From contig NC_088645.1 in the NCBI RefSeq assembly GCF_964019385.1, forward strand, positions 32,573,517 to 32,637,516: DNA of 64,000 nt. The letters are read 5' to 3'. The position numbers and the translations under genes were made by a program. Origin of the DNA: Sycon ciliatum (taxonomy: Eukaryota; Porifera; Calcarea; Leucosolenida; Sycettidae). The notes under the pieces are model-generated. The model ran no database searches. It saw only the letters and a list, made by a program, of their open reading frames with translations, and was not told the DNA's origin. This document shows, piece after piece, positions 1-12,400 of this stretch (the first letter of the stretch is position 1; each line of letters opens with the position of its first letter).

Positions 1-560
1 CCTCTCTATGGTCAAGTGGTTCTAATATGAGCCAGAAGTCGTGAATTGTCGACATAATTATGACGTCACCGCTTTCAAACACAATCAACCGGACGCAGGC
101 CACGCACTTTGTCCGCACCCTGCACTAACTTACTTCTTGGTCATTGGTTGGCCTCGGAAATATTATGCATCAATTGCCATTTGTTTTGGTGCGTTTCCCT
201 GCAGCCTGAGGACATGTCCTAAGACTAGCCACCTGACATTCGGGAAATTTGCCTCAATCAGTGGGCCACTTTCTGTCGGCTTATACTGAAGTCATTAGTA
301 TTAGTGATTCGTTGAGAGACTCTCAACGAGAATATCGTCTTTCAATGACATGCGGGAGCTGACGCAGTTTGCATCACACCGTGTACTAGTATATCAAATG
401 GCTTGAGCTGGGATTCTGTGAGACTCCAAAATGAGCCCATGGTAAGTAGCCAAATTAATTGTAGTCATTTGTAGGTGGTTATCGAACCCTCTGCTTTTTT
501 TTATATCCCAGCAAAATACCACTTGAAATCCGGTGTTGCTATATGTATAAGCCTGGCTGT
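1..560. other. No gene recognised
   Basis: I see no convincing coding frame, repeat or RNA gene here. The short open frames have no family signature and no paired splice sites. Confidence 0.5.
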
Positions 561-579
561 CTTCCTGATCTCCTATGAC

Positions 580-1440
580 TCTACTACCTCCGACAAGCGA
601 AACTTGGCGCGTTTTTTGCTTCAAATCACTCGAAGTAACTCACACTTTACAATCGAAAATAATGATTGACTCACCAAATTACAACTTTGTATTGCTCAAC
701 AAGGACATTAGAGACATCAGTTATTCTGAATCACTCTCCTCTGATTCAGCGATCGCAGCTTCTTGTGAAGAGGAATTGTCCCTGTAGTGAGACGAAAATG
801 CGATTGCAGCGGATTCAGTTGCAGCAAGTACCTCTGCTGTGATCACTCTGGAAATATCGATGCCGCTCCTGTATTCTGTGCTCGATCCATGATGTCGAGG
901 GTAGTCATTTCCGTCGCCTTTCTCCAGGATTTCGTCGTAACAATTGTGCAACACCTCCACACGCGCTGGGACTCCAACTTTGTGCCCGGTATTCTCACCA
1001 ACAGCCCAAAACTGCCGGCTGCAATTCCTGGCGATTTTTCTTAGCCACCAGAGACACATCGCTGTGGAGGCTATTGAAAGAAGCCAGGTTGTTGACATTG
1101 ATGTCTGGACTCTGTGCGGACTGAGTAACCACGTGAAGAGAGAGCGAAGTCCTTTGTTTTGGGTTGAAACGCGAAAGCACGACGATTCTCCTTCGCAGAA
1201 TGGAAGCGCGCACCATTGTGCTGGTACACGAGAGACTGGCCTGCCTCAGCAACCCGTCTACCTCTGACGAAGTCTGAGCCATGTCCTACTGACCAGCTCG
1301 TCGCTTGGCTTCCTGCACCAGGTTGTGTCAAGCTACAAGTAGGTCGTACCTCGCAGCCTTGTGAAGTAATTAGTTGTGGAACGAACGCAAAAAAAACAAC
1401 ACCAAAAACGCGCCAAGTTTCGCTTGTCGAAGGTAGTAGT
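580..1440. mobile_element. TIR element of about 860 bp (MITE or decayed DNA transposon)
   Basis: Terminal inverted repeats of about 36 bp close the element. The left end (581-617) begins CTACTACCTCCGACAAGCG and the right end (1404-1439) is its reverse complement apart from one or two bases. Inside, an open frame on the minus strand (721-1098, ~125 codons) ends in an acidic, Ser-rich tail; it may be a relic of a transposase or a captured fragment, and I recognise no catalytic motif. The target-site duplication is not clear. Superfamily is not assigned. Confidence 0.6.
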
Positions 1441-1562
1441 AAGAGTGTGACCCTGACACGCACCCATAACTCGTTGACGTGATCAGCTGCTCCTTGTAAT
1501 TGTATGCAAGTACTAGTTCTCTCTTTTTATCTTGATTCACAAACAGGCTCCAGTGACCGAAT

Positions 1563-1808
1563 TTACTGTCGAAGATCGGTGATAGCAAAACTGTGTGCAC
1601 GTGACAGGGGAAGTCCCATTCCCGCATCTGGGTCGGAAGGTGGAGGAAAGTTAGGCATAGCGTATCGCAGTTCTGTTTCCAGGTAAATGATTACGAAAAG
1701 AACTGGGGACAAGGAATCTCCCTGCGGGGTCCCATTTTGTTGTTGAGTGCGTATCTCTGGTTTTCCTCTCTGACGGTCCAAGACCAGGATAGTATGAGTA
1801 GGCTTCAA
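1563..1808 (-). pseudogene. LINE reverse transcriptase fragment (downstream piece)
   Basis: The frame contains GTPQGDSLSPVLF, the conserved palm-region block of non-LTR reverse transcriptases, followed by a few hydrophobic residues. Only ~80 codons survive. It is on the same strand as the fragment at 2480-2952, which carries an earlier RT block. The two look like parts of one minus-strand LINE separated by the plus-strand LINE tail at 1864-2462. Confidence 0.75.
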
Positions 1809-1863
1809 GCATCTGCAGCCAGAGGATATTCTTGCCGCTAAATTAGGGAGGAAGCCAGATTGG

Positions 1864-2462
1864 ATGACTCCAAAAGAAAATCTGAACCATCGTGCAGGCT
1901 GGGAAGCTATAAAATGGCGATTACAGATCCTTTCATTATGCTATTTTCACCACATTGTCTACACCTTTCCTTCTGTTCTCTTTGATTTCAAATTTCGATT
2001 TTCATCATCCTCCCGACACCCCAAGTCTCTTGTCCTTCCACCAACTGGCAATTACTTCGCTAAATCCTTCCTTTTCCTTATCGCTGTTGCTTGGAATAAA
2101 CTTCCTGCTGATATACGTTCACTCGATAGTCCCACGCTATTTAATCGCCAGGTAAGGAAGCTGTATGAAGTTTACCATTTCTCAGTTTCCGGCATACCTA
2201 GTTTCACGTGTTGAACAATATACTCTAAATCCGCTACTGCGGTTATTTTGTTTTAGTGCCTTTCCAGTGTTCTATTAGCACCCCTGGTTCTCAATCTATT
2301 GTTCTTCCTCTCATTTGACTTAGAAAATATTTGATTTTGAGTTTTTTGCGCTCCATACATAATTTTATTTTCATTATTTTATTGGTTTGGTGAGACTCCC
2401 ATGATAGGTATCCATTTACCTCTGGAGAATCCGTAAATAAACAAACAACAACAACAATCTTT
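1864..2462 (+). mobile_element. LINE 3' end (ORF2 C-terminus plus tail), nested
   Basis: The frame from 1864 to 2214 reads as the extreme C-terminus of a jockey/CR1-like non-LTR element, with an AWNKLPADIRSL block of the kind that typically ends such polyproteins. It is followed by ~230 bp of AT-rich 3' UTR and a tail AAATAAACAAACAACAAC. The element is 5' truncated. It lies between two minus-strand RT fragments, which suggests insertion into an older LINE. Confidence 0.65.
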
Positions 2463-2479
2463 TGTGGTCTGTTTGAGCC

Positions 2480-2952
2480 TCATTCGCATGGATTTGCCGG
2501 AAACAATACTACCCCGTAAAGTATACTGACATAATCTGCATGTAAGAAAGACCTCCGGAGAGACACTTGTTGGCTATACGGTTGATGGATACGCGTGAGA
2601 CAATGCCGAGTATGTTGATTCGCTGCTGAAAACGCTGGCAGCGCGCCGTAAACCGCCTGTGGCTGCATACCACATCTGCGGTTCTTCTGTTTGGTCTAAA
2701 TCCACTCTGGTACGTCAAGACAAAGTCATCAGCCTCGCTCTTGCTCTTTGCAGGCACCACCAAAAATAGGACCTTGCGGACGGGAATTAGTGGGAAAAAT
2801 GGCCTGCGACTTGATGCTGGGTCCGGACTCGTAAGGCTTGCCTGGTGAGGGCATGAGTAGGCCTCCTCCGATTGTTGCTTGGTCTCTTGTCTGAACCTCA
2901 TTGAATAGCGTCGCATGGTAAAAACCCTGCAATCGCCACGCAAAGTGGTCAT
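2480..2952 (-). pseudogene. LINE reverse transcriptase fragment (upstream piece)
   Basis: The minus-strand frame includes QSGFRPNRRTADVV, the fingers/palm block of RTE- or jockey-like reverse transcriptases. The flanking sequence is degraded and shifts frame. It probably belonged to the same element as 1563-1808. Confidence 0.65.
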
Positions 2953-2959
2953 TGGCTAC

Positions 2960-3850
2960 CCCAGCCATGTATTGCTTGGAATAAAATAAAATAAAATAAA
3001 TACATTTTATGGTACTGGAAAAATGCAGAACGCACATGTACATGTACTTCATCAGCTCTGCTGTATGGAACTGCGAGCGATAGTAAAGCGCCTTTTTCAA
3101 CTTCTCGAGACATTATGAGAGTTGAAATCAGCAAACCAGTACTTTCGATCTGTACTTTTGTCCTGGCTGTTGCTGTTGAACGCCCTGTGAAGTGGCTTGT
3201 GATGATGCTAACCATTTCCAGTATTGCAATCTGTGGCAAAGTGGCAAAAAAGCGGCCAGGTACAACGGGGTACATGGATGCGGCTGATGGGGTTTCTCGG
3301 CACTTGTGCTAGTGGTTTTGAGAGTTACTAGTAACAAGTACTAGCATCCACTCACCTCTACCGTTAGACGCTGAATCTGACGCTAGGGTATACCGGGTGT
3401 GAGCGGCCGTCGTGAGTTCCCTTCGGGATCGGACACGATAATTTACTTTTTAATCACCAGATGGCCAATTCTCATATTGTTGTTTAAACGGATTGGTGCT
3501 GTTCACGCTACATCAATCGCACTACCTCGAACATCTTGGCGTTGTCCATCAGAGATTCAATCTTCACCTTCACTATTTCACCTTCTCGTGTCGTTGACTG
3601 TATACTTGTATTTTGTTGGCTCTTAGAAAGGGCTCAATACACGCGTATACTAGTAGTAGCATCTAGAAAAGGAACAACATGATTGTATCATGTTCTGTTG
3701 GGTAGACCCAGTCAAATTTGTAATGGATTCTTTGATCGTAACAGCGCGATAAAAGGGTTATAGCGAATTCAGCAATACCTGAGGAATTGTGGGTTGCACG
3801 GTAAATGAGGAGCTTACCCTTTCTTGTCGTTGATACGAACACTAAATCTT
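2960..3850. other. No gene recognised; short AT-rich simple repeat
   Basis: An (AAAAT)n-like run lies at about 2978-3001. Otherwise I see no coding frame with family features. Confidence 0.5.
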
Positions 3851-3859
3851 GGACTTTTA

Positions 3860-4280
3860 CTGCCACTTTGACTTGAAAATCGACTGACTCATAACTGACA
3901 CACAGAGCACACAAGAAGCCCAAGGAACATTAATTTTGACTTTGCTAATCTACATGCAGTCCGGCATCGGTCCGCCTTGCTACTTCTCCAAGTCAATTTC
4001 GTATCGCAATCCTAGATTGGCTAGGGTACCCCGTAAGGAGACCATACATGTACATGTAGGTCTGTGGGGACTGCCCTAGAGAAATATGAATAAAATGTAA
4101 TACGACACTACGACTATACTTTGCGAGAAACGACCAATCTCTATCCAGTACACAGTGTTTCGGGGAATTCACGCCTCATGCGTGAGGCTGGAGCATGATG
4201 AGGAAGATTGTATAACTTCTAGTGTGTCGAATCCAGGCAAAATCATCACCTGGGATACAGGGTCGAAGATTTGATGGATT
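3860..4280. repeat. Diverged copy of the dispersed fold-back repeat family FB1
   Basis: The stretch shares ordered blocks with 23651-24656 and 33752-34105: a tract like GAGCACACGAGAAG, then CACAGTGTTTCGGGGAATTC near 4150, then an AGGAAGATTGT block and a GGGATACA block. It is an old, partial copy without clear ends. Confidence 0.6.
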
Positions 4281-4982
4281 TCTGGTGTGCTTTCCAGTAG
4301 CATTGAGTCAGTCAAGTACCACCTCAAGTCGGCCGGAAAAGTGCGAACTGAAGTGTCGGGAACAAACCACTTTCTGTTTACCATAATTATCTTTACCTAC
4401 CAGAATTTGGGCCAAGTGAAGTTGATTGCGTTTTCATGTGCGGGCACTTTTTTTGCCTCGGCAACAAACAAATCAGCCGAGTCGAGATGCCAAACCGATA
4501 GCTCACTGCAAAGACCCTGGCGTCCAGTCAACACATACTGCCCGATAGCGCCAGGGCCAAGGTGAAATCGGTTTCATTCGTAAGACATCAGATTGGCGAT
4601 ACTCCTCCTTCTTCTTGTCAGCTAATATGCAGTGTACATGTACAACTATTACACAGCAATGAATCAAACAAGTCTCTTTCCGCTGTTACTCCGAGTTTCG
4701 TGTCAAAACACTTCATCAGACAGCATGTACATGACAGCATGTGATGTGATGTTTTACTCCAACAAAGGCCTAATTCTTAATTTAACACACGCACACACAC
4801 ACATAATTATTTTATTATATATATTTCAAGATTACTCAACGCCAGCGAACGCCAATCAGTTTGATCTCCTATTTGAACACACGTATATGTGTGTGCATGA
4901 TGTGCCCTAGCTCACTTATATGTTATACACGTAGATCATGTCCATGATGCCTTTCCTCTGCGCAGGTCCACCGCACTATTGT

Positions 4983-4992
4983 TTTTAACGCA

Positions 4993-5028
<36 letters not shown>

Positions 5029-5042
5029 TTTTTTTTTTTTTA
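4983..5042. repeat. (GAT)n microsatellite followed by poly-T
   Basis: About ten GAT repeats are followed by a run of ~17 T. The run lies ~340 bp beyond the 3' end of the minus-strand reverse transcriptase frame. It could be part of a retroelement tail or an independent microsatellite. Confidence 0.85.
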
Positions 5043-5379
5043 TTATTATCAGGGAAGGCCTCTTTTACGGGCAAAGCAAAGCACAATCATCACCATGTAT
5101 CAGTACAGTGAGTAGTTAAACCCAACACGAATGAAAAATGTGAAATGGAATAAAAACAATATTTGTAAAAAATAAATAAATTAAAATTAAAATTCAATAT
5201 CGAACACGAATAAAATAAAATAAACAATATGTAAAAAATAAACAATATCGAACACGGAATTAATTCCGGAACTATCTACTCAACCAATTCATAATGCAAT
5301 ACCCGCACACTGCGTCAGTGATGGAACTCCGCTACCCGATCAACATGCAGAGACCACTCAATCACATGCTTAGATTTAG

Positions 5380-8214
5380 TTAGAGGCCGCTCTCCACAAT
5401 GGCCAACTCCCTCATCGCATTAACTGGACGATGGTAGGCCGAACGTGCACCGCGAATGCACATTATGGCTGCCCTGAGCAAAGCGAAGGACAAGCGACAC
5501 CGCACATAGGCCATTAGCTGGGCATACGGTCGATCGGCAGTTGCCAGCAATGCACACAACCGCTTAATGAATGCAGTACACTCCGGAGCACAACAACCCG
5601 CCGTGGTAAAGACTAGAGGGGTAAATGAACCACGGTCGACATTGTTGATACGCTCGGCATACTCACTCTTCTTGCGGCGCTCATGTTGCTTCAGAAGATC
5701 ACTGACGGGCTTGCTCTTGTATGATGCTGCATCCGGGTGGAAGACCCGGACATCGAAGAACGCATTCTGAGCCCGGGTCCAGAACCCACGAGCTCGGACA
5801 TCAGCCCGGGCGTCGTTCGCGGTGTTTGTTGATGCCGATAAAAACACCTCGCCTGTGATCGGAGCAAGTACAGGCTCGACTGCCACATCTGAGCATACCT
5901 CCGTCAGAAGATCCGCCACGATATCTCTTACTTCATTGTGGCGAATTGTCGGGAAACCTCCGCGGGGGCAAATCATCGCATGCGTGGCGTCGAACGGCTC
6001 CCCACACACACAGCTCGCTGGTGTGTCCAAGAGAGACCAACCATAGCGGAGAGCTAGAGCGTCGCGGAAGTCTCCCTTGGACAGATGGTGACCATGGTCT
6101 GCCAGAGGCAATACCCCGAGCCAACTCGACACGCCTTTCGTGGATAAACTCTCCAGCCGACGAGCCAGGGCAGGGGACGCACTGCTCTTGATCGTGACGA
6201 AATCATTCTGCTCCCTCTGACGACGGTCATGCGCTAGCCGTGTCTTCTCGCTTAGGGCTGCCTGGCGAACATCCTCCGTGGAGCTATGGGTGTATTGATC
6301 ATTCTGGTGTACAATCTCCTCCACCTGAAGGGCCGTTACAGCTCTCGACGCAGGGAGCTCTGCCGTACCCATTTGCTGAAAACACGGCAGGGCCATCCCC
6401 CCCAGTCGACAGGGCAGGCGGAGAAGGTTCAATTCTTCTGGTAGGAAGGAATCACGGCCCGCTAGAGCAGGTAGAAGCTCCTCTGTGATCACCTTGTCAA
6501 GGTCGGTAAGGCATTGTGCAGGGAAAGGTACTGTACGCAATAGGTAGGTCCACCTACCACGTAAACCATGAGATATTGCAGCATAGGCAGCATGTGGCTC
6601 CGTTTTTGCAATCTCTGTAAGCTTCTTCAGCTCTTCCTTCCACTTCGCCACCCGTTGCTGCACACTTTCCGCGACAGCCTCTTCCGATCCAATCTCGGAG
6701 CCGAGATAACGCAAGCTCCCCGTGACAATCCGGATCCCTGTCTCGGCAAACACTTGGCGTGCTTCCTGCTCCAGCTCTGGCTTGACAAGGAGCTGGGTCT
6801 TTTCGGAGTTCGTGAAGTATCCGTATCGCCGTCCAATTGCCTGCAGCTCGTCCCACCACAACCGGATCTGTCTCAGCCTACCTGCTCCGCTGGAATCATC
6901 CGCATACCAGCTCTGCCGGACTGATGTGTGCTGCTCCTGGAGACGAGTGATGATCGGTATGGTGGCAACTGCGTAAAAGGCCATGGAGAGGGGGTCGCCC
7001 TGAGTGGTTCCCTCACTCGACTTGACTTCCCCTCCACCTGCAACAAATAAACGTGCAGCCGTTTGATAGGAGTTCATGATGACGCTGGAGAGGGCAGGAC
7101 ATAGCCGCTGGACATTGTGTAGCGCCGCTTCTCTGTTCAAGCTGTTAAATGCATTGCGAGCATCCACCAACAGCACTCCATCTGTCTCCTCGTCATTGTA
7201 AATCTGCTGCACCGCATGCACGGCCGCCTCTATCCCAGCTGGTTGGCCCGCACACTTCTGGATAAATCCGCAGGCTTTCTCAATATCCGGGGCTGCGACA
7301 CGAAGTACCGCCTTAGCAACAATGCGCCTCAGCACCTCGCCAACCCCGATTGGGCGGACCCCAGGCTTCTTGTCCAGTGCAATTAGCCGACCAGCAAGAA
7401 ATGGAATGAGGCCCTCCGATGGTATGACACGGGTCGCAAGCAAGCGGGCGCAATCAGCCATTGCTTCGCAAAGGCGTGTTGAGGCTCCTTTGTACGCCAA
7501 ACACATGCGGCGCCAGGCAGCAGCATCCAGACCGGAAGGGCCAGCGGAGCCTTCTGTGTGCTCGGCGATAGACTTGAGGAGATCCGGGGTCAATGGGTCA
7601 AATCGAATGCCGTCCACCTCGGGGGGCTGTCCACTCAACAAGACTTCCGGGCTGGCAGCCAGCCTCTCTGGGTGCTTCTCCTGAAGAAGGTCCCTGACAG
7701 AGCTTCGGGTGCCGTCCTTTAGAGTGACCATGTCGTCTATTTTGAGCACTCCACTGTCATCATTCCCGCTATCCAATGAGCGCAGTGCATCGTGTACTCT
7801 TCCCTTCCTCATGTGTTCAGCAAACATGCGGGCTCTGTCACTCTCTCCTTGCCTCTTGCCACCCGGCCTAGAGCGAAACAAGGTGTCCTGCAGGCAACGG
7901 CCCTCCGCAAGCAGTGCATCCAAATCACCGCCCCGCCACAAAGCCATCCGCCTCTGAAGATGGTCAGCGTTAGCCTTAGCTTTGCTCTTACTGTGAGTCA
8001 CCTGCAACATCAACGATGGCAAGACCGACAGATTATACATAGCACTCGCATTGGTGCCTGCCGAGTCAACGAAACTGCGAAGTTGTGCGGCAATGAGGTT
8101 GACAAAATCCTTTCCAACGGACCCTGTTGGAATCTTGAAAAATCTCTTCCTCCAATGCACAACCTCGTCAAACGCAGAACTGATTGCTGGGCTGGGCGGT
8201 ATTGTTTTTAAGAT
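5380..8214 (-). CDS. Non-LTR-type reverse transcriptase with C-terminal zinc knuckle and endonuclease-like domain
   Basis: One uninterrupted frame of ~944 codons. Counting from a GTG at 8160, the RT catalytic blocks are LLVDARNAFNSL (~330-342, motif A Asp), GTTQGDPLSM (~390) and WYADDSSGAG (~418, catalytic YADD). Near 716 a Cys/His cluster (CVCGEPF...HAMICPRGG) is followed by RHNEVRD, then by ADVRARGFW and FFDVRVF (~800) and a Lys-rich helix. This layout resembles the zinc knuckle plus restriction-like endonuclease of R2/NeSL/HERO-class LINEs. The frame has no ATG before roughly residue 40: upstream it is open only to a TAA at 8215-8217, and a conserved-looking N-terminal stretch lies in that gap. 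The true start is therefore in an upstream exon, or the element is 5' truncated. The frame has no stops, so the insertion is young or the protein is maintained. Clade assignment is inference. Confidence 0.85.
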   Translation of the reverse strand: MLKTIPPSPAISSAFDEVVHWRKRFFKIPTGSVGKDFVNLIAAQLRSFVDSAGTNASAMYNLSVLPSLMLQVTHSKSKAKANADHLQRRMALWRGGDLDALLAEGRCLQDTLFRSRPGGKRQGESDRARMFAEHMRKGRVHDALRSLDSGNDDSGVLKIDDMVTLKDGTRSSVRDLLQEKHPERLAASPEVLLSGQPPEVDGIRFDPLTPDLLKSIAEHTEGSAGPSGLDAAAWRRMCLAYKGASTRLCEAMADCARLLATRVIPSEGLIPFLAGRLIALDKKPGVRPIGVGEVLRRIVAKAVLRVAAPDIEKACGFIQKCAGQPAGIEAAVHAVQQIYNDEETDGVLLVDARNAFNSLNREAALHNVQRLCPALSSVIMNSYQTAARLFVAGGGEVKSSEGTTQGDPLSMAFYAVATIPIITRLQEQHTSVRQSWYADDSSGAGRLRQIRLWWDELQAIGRRYGYFTNSEKTQLLVKPELEQEARQVFAETGIRIVTGSLRYLGSEIGSEEAVAESVQQRVAKWKEELKKLTEIAKTEPHAAYAAISHGLRGRWTYLLRTVPFPAQCLTDLDKVITEELLPALAGRDSFLPEELNLLRLPCRLGGMALPCFQQMGTAELPASRAVTALQVEEIVHQNDQYTHSSTEDVRQAALSEKTRLAHDRRQREQNDFVTIKSSASPALARRLESLSTKGVSSWLGVLPLADHGHHLSKGDFRDALALRYGWSLLDTPASCVCGEPFDATHAMICPRGGFPTIRHNEVRDIVADLLTEVCSDVAVEPVLAPITGEVFLSASTNTANDARADVRARGFWTRAQNAFFDVRVFHPDAASYKSKPVSDLLKQHERRKKSEYAERINNVDRGSFTPLVFTTAGCCAPECTAFIKRLCALLATADRPYAQLMAYVRCRLSFALLRAAIMCIRGARSAYHRPVNAMRELAIVESGL

Positions 8215-9424
8215 TTACATAATTATTTATGCATTACATACTATGATCACGCTGGCTCCATCCCTTATTTCCTAAGCTACCAAGCCTACATGGAGAAATC
8301 TGGCCGACAATGCATGATCTGGCGTCACAGGTCATCAGTGCACCGTGTTAATAATTATCGTGATAATGGAATTTGATCATAGGAGATAGAACAGAAGCGG
8401 AACGTATAATTATACCCACATAATGATAATTATTACGCGTGCTGTGGTATTATTATTATTATTGATGTCAAATGCATGGATATGGATTTCCAATTTTCCG
8501 TGAGTTTGGGCTTGGAACACTACTACAGTGAAGAGCTGCGATTTGGAAGTGACTGTAAGTTCTCTTCATAGTTGCTGTGGAATATGGGAATTATTAAGGA
8601 GCCGTCACCTGCACTGTCGAATCTGGGATGTTTCCCATTCCCCGTCAAAATGGGCAGCTGGAGCGTGGATTCACGGGCTCGAACCGGAGGAACAAGTACT
8701 TGTACTCTAAGACGTGTCAAGAAATTACCCCCTCGAGCAGAAGTAAGAGTGAAAAACGTCTGCCTCCTCAGGTGATGCCGCGAAAGTTTGCACTAGGCAC
8801 AGGCATCGAGGCCAAGTGGTCCATTGAGTTTTGTCAGGCAAACAATCGTGCTTGAAATACCCTCTTTTCTCAAGAACACCCCCCCCCCCCCCCTCCTTCA
8901 CTGCTGCATGTTCGTGTCTTGTAGAGTTAGTATTTCGATAATCCATGGGACTTATGAAACATTCCCCCTGATAATAACTTTTGTGTAGAGGGCGTCGGCC
9001 AAGATTATGCTTCAACATACACTTGAATCTACATGTACATGTGCATTGGGCGTTATCCAGGACCAAAGCCAGTAATTCAATAATACTAGTTGACATGGTA
9101 AACACTGACGATACGATTATTATGCTACACCCTGATCAAGGACCCGGAACTCTCGCTCGATGATTTTTTTCCCCTCTTGTTCCCTTTCCATGCATTTAGG
9201 AATATTGCGTAGGAGCTACTGAGACAAGCATATGTAGGGCATTGCTACACCTGCGAGCCGAGCCACCTAGGATTAAGTCGTAAATGCAACAACGCTCGAA
9301 GAGGATATAATGAAACGCGAGGAACTGACACGGCGCATTATCATTACCGCTTTTGTGCAATAATCATTCTAGAATACAGCTGCCGTTGCATGCTCTCTGA
9401 TAGCCAGTCTGTCTTCAGTTCACA
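8215..9424. other. Spacer without recognised gene; short poly-C tract
   Basis: A C-run lies at about 8879-8893 and the DNA is AT-rich near 8400-8465. No supported coding exon is seen between the reverse transcriptase and the membrane-protein gene. Confidence 0.5.
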
Positions 9425-12400
9425 ATGGAGGAATACCAGTTGAAGCCGTCCGCTCATCGTCAAATGTGCCAATGTGCGTGTTCTTGTGGACAGGGAACAT
9501 GGCAAAGCCAACTGAGATTTGCGGCGCCTCACTGCACAGCTGGAGCGGAGGTTTATGAAGATGACAGCTGGTCCCAAGCAGTCTTAGACCGAATGTTACC
9601 GGCGACATCTCATAGGGCTGTGTGTCGAAAACATGTGTATCCGGCCAAGAGTAGCAGTGTTGAAAGGAATTTCATGCCAAAGCATTTGGATATTTCCTCA
9701 CGAAGTCCGACAAATGGGTGCGTCGAATCATATGGAACGTCGTGCATGGGACGTTGGGTGCCGGAGCCCTTGGCTCAATCTACTCCACCACTGCCGACTC
9801 CCCCACCGATTCTTCAACAAGTTTCTACAACACCTATCTATTCCTTTCCGTTGGGTGAATCGAAAGGATCATCTCATGACTTGAATTCGCACTCTCCAAT
9901 TGGGATTTCAACGCATCATTTCGCGTTACCATCACTTCAAATCCGTACTGGCTCAGTAAATGACGAAGTAGACGTACGTAAGGTTGCTGAGTTACCTCCT
10001 CCACGCTCCCCATCACCCCCGCCTTTTCCACCAGGTTATCCCACTGCAAACATTGTAACACCTTACCAAGTCTCTTTTCTTGTAGATCCCAGCACCCTTC
10101 CACCACCCCGTGCGAGCATGCTAGAGCCTGATACCTTAATTCATGAATTTGGTGATGTACCTGCCCTAGCTAGCCTGCGTGAACATCCAAGTACGTGTAT
10201 ACCTGTCATCGGAAATGCTCAGGTAATTTACGCACCGCCATCTACAGTGTCCGCTCGGAGTAAAGAATCTGCCGTCGATAGCACCGTGGTCTATATGTCC
10301 GCCAGTGAGTTAGACGACGAGTCAGAGCAGGTTGCGCCGCGCGTGTCTGCCCTCAATGCCGCATCAGAAACGCCACCTGCTGAAACGTGTCCGTCGAATG
10401 GTAAGTCAAAACTACGAGTAAGCCGTGTTCTCTGATGGGTTGACCTACATGCACCTGAATTTGTTATCAGTTCTTGAGGCCGGGATATGTCTCAAAGTGT
10501 TCTGTGGCCTTAAAGCAGTCTGCTGATTATGTAGAATATAGAGGTATAGGCAAGAGTCGAGAGCTAATAGTGTGATTGCGAGCAAATTTGCAAGCTCAGG
10601 TAGGATTAGTACAGGCGTTTTCACGCTTCAAGTTATCATATCAACTTATGACGTTTTCATTAAATTTCATGTTAACCTACGTGTACGTGTGTACGGTCAC
10701 TTCCATGTATCATTATTTTTTCTCATCTCCAGATGGTACGTCTGCCAAAAGCCAGCAGACCACTTCTAAAGGCAAGAGTGAGTCAAGGAGGCGGACACAT
10801 AATTTGGCCGTCGCTGCTAGCATCATCATGCTGTTGCTGACCAGCCTGTGCATCGCCGCCGCTGTGATGGTAATCTACTTCAGGACGTCCGCGCAGCCAG
10901 CTCCGGGAACGTCCCCAATGACGTCATTTACAAGTATTGTAACACCGACATCGGACGTGCGAGTGAACCAACGGACCAGCGACGCAACAGGCATGCATGG
11001 CTTTGCAAGCACACTTGGAGTGACAGTAGACCCAGAACGTACGTACATGTAGGTAGAATTGAATTATAACTTCAATTTGATAATCAAAGAAAACTCTCGT
11101 AAAATCTGGAAATCCGACATGCTCTTCTTCTATCACAGCGCAGTAAAAATGCGTCTGGTTTCGCGGCTAAAAAGGAGACTGGAGTAAAATACCAATGTTG
11201 CAATAGATGCCAATAGGGTGCAACTTCACAGCGGAGTCTCCATGCCAAAAATGCCTTGTGAACTATTATGGAAACGATACTAAAACAATGTACACAGTAA
11301 AGAGAAGTACATGTAGAAAGAAAGAACGATTGCAAAAATGATTCGAACTATAAAGTCGTTTTTTGGATCGGAATTTGTTATCTCAATGGACTGCAATACA
11401 CTCTCGTCTCATTCTATGCAGGGAATTGCAGTATAATGGAGGTCACGTGCGACAATGAGACGGAAACACTCAATCTGGTAAGTGCTGATAAAGTTTTTTT
11501 TATTTTTTTTACTTTGTTCACATTCCCAGCTCGAATATAATAAAGGATGACAATGGTACTGAGACTAGGACATATACGTACTGCATAGTGTTTTCCTATG
11601 TCACTATAATTACCCTCGCTTTAGGTGGATTGATGTGGTGAAATCCGACATCTCCCCTCTCGGACACCCTCGAGGATTGTCTCAACACTGCACGGGACAA
11701 ACCGCTATGGCTGGACTTCGTTGACTATTGTGCTTTGGTGTAAAAAATGGCATGTGCTTGTCATGAACTGGAACCTGTATATCGTTTTTCGTATGCCATT
11801 CTTCCTGCTGCAATTTCATGATGAAACAGTTGACAGATGCGTGGAATCCATTATTTGGGAGACATGCGACCTGTATTTATATTATTATTTTAGTATCTCT
11901 ATAGGCAAACATCAGGTTTGCCATCAAACAATCATACTGTTGAATTCACCAGCTAAAGTGAATTTTGCGTTGTCCACTGTTTTGTGCCAAGTGCAGGGCA
12001 AATGTTTTGATGATATGACCGTCCTTAAAGGTGGGCTTAACAATGGTGATGGCACCACTCCTTGCGACAAATTTATTGGATATCCACCATTCGACATCCA
12101 CCATCTTCAATGGCACATGTTCATTGTTTTTGTACCATCTCTCCATTCATGTGTCTGGGAGACATTAATAGTCGTTAATGGCTGATCATAGTCGTTTTAG
12201 CATATTTTGTCTGATAATCTATTCTTTTTTGTATTTTCAGGTTGACTGCATCTGTGATTGTCTTGATGGGTGGACAAGATCCACGAACGGGGACTGTATT
12301 AGGTGTATTGAAGCGGGTTGCAGTGGCAATGCTACCTGCGACATTGTACTACGAGATGCTGGATCATCCCAGCCGAACGTCACTTGCCAGGTTAGTCATG

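Noticed and set aside
5567..7957. Plus-strand frames opposite the reverse transcriptase
   Set aside because: They are shadows of the long minus-strand frame with no family features.
11721..12185. 154-codon plus frame between exons of the membrane-protein gene
   Set aside because: It lies in an intron with good flanking splice sites, has low-complexity hydrophobic content and no motif.
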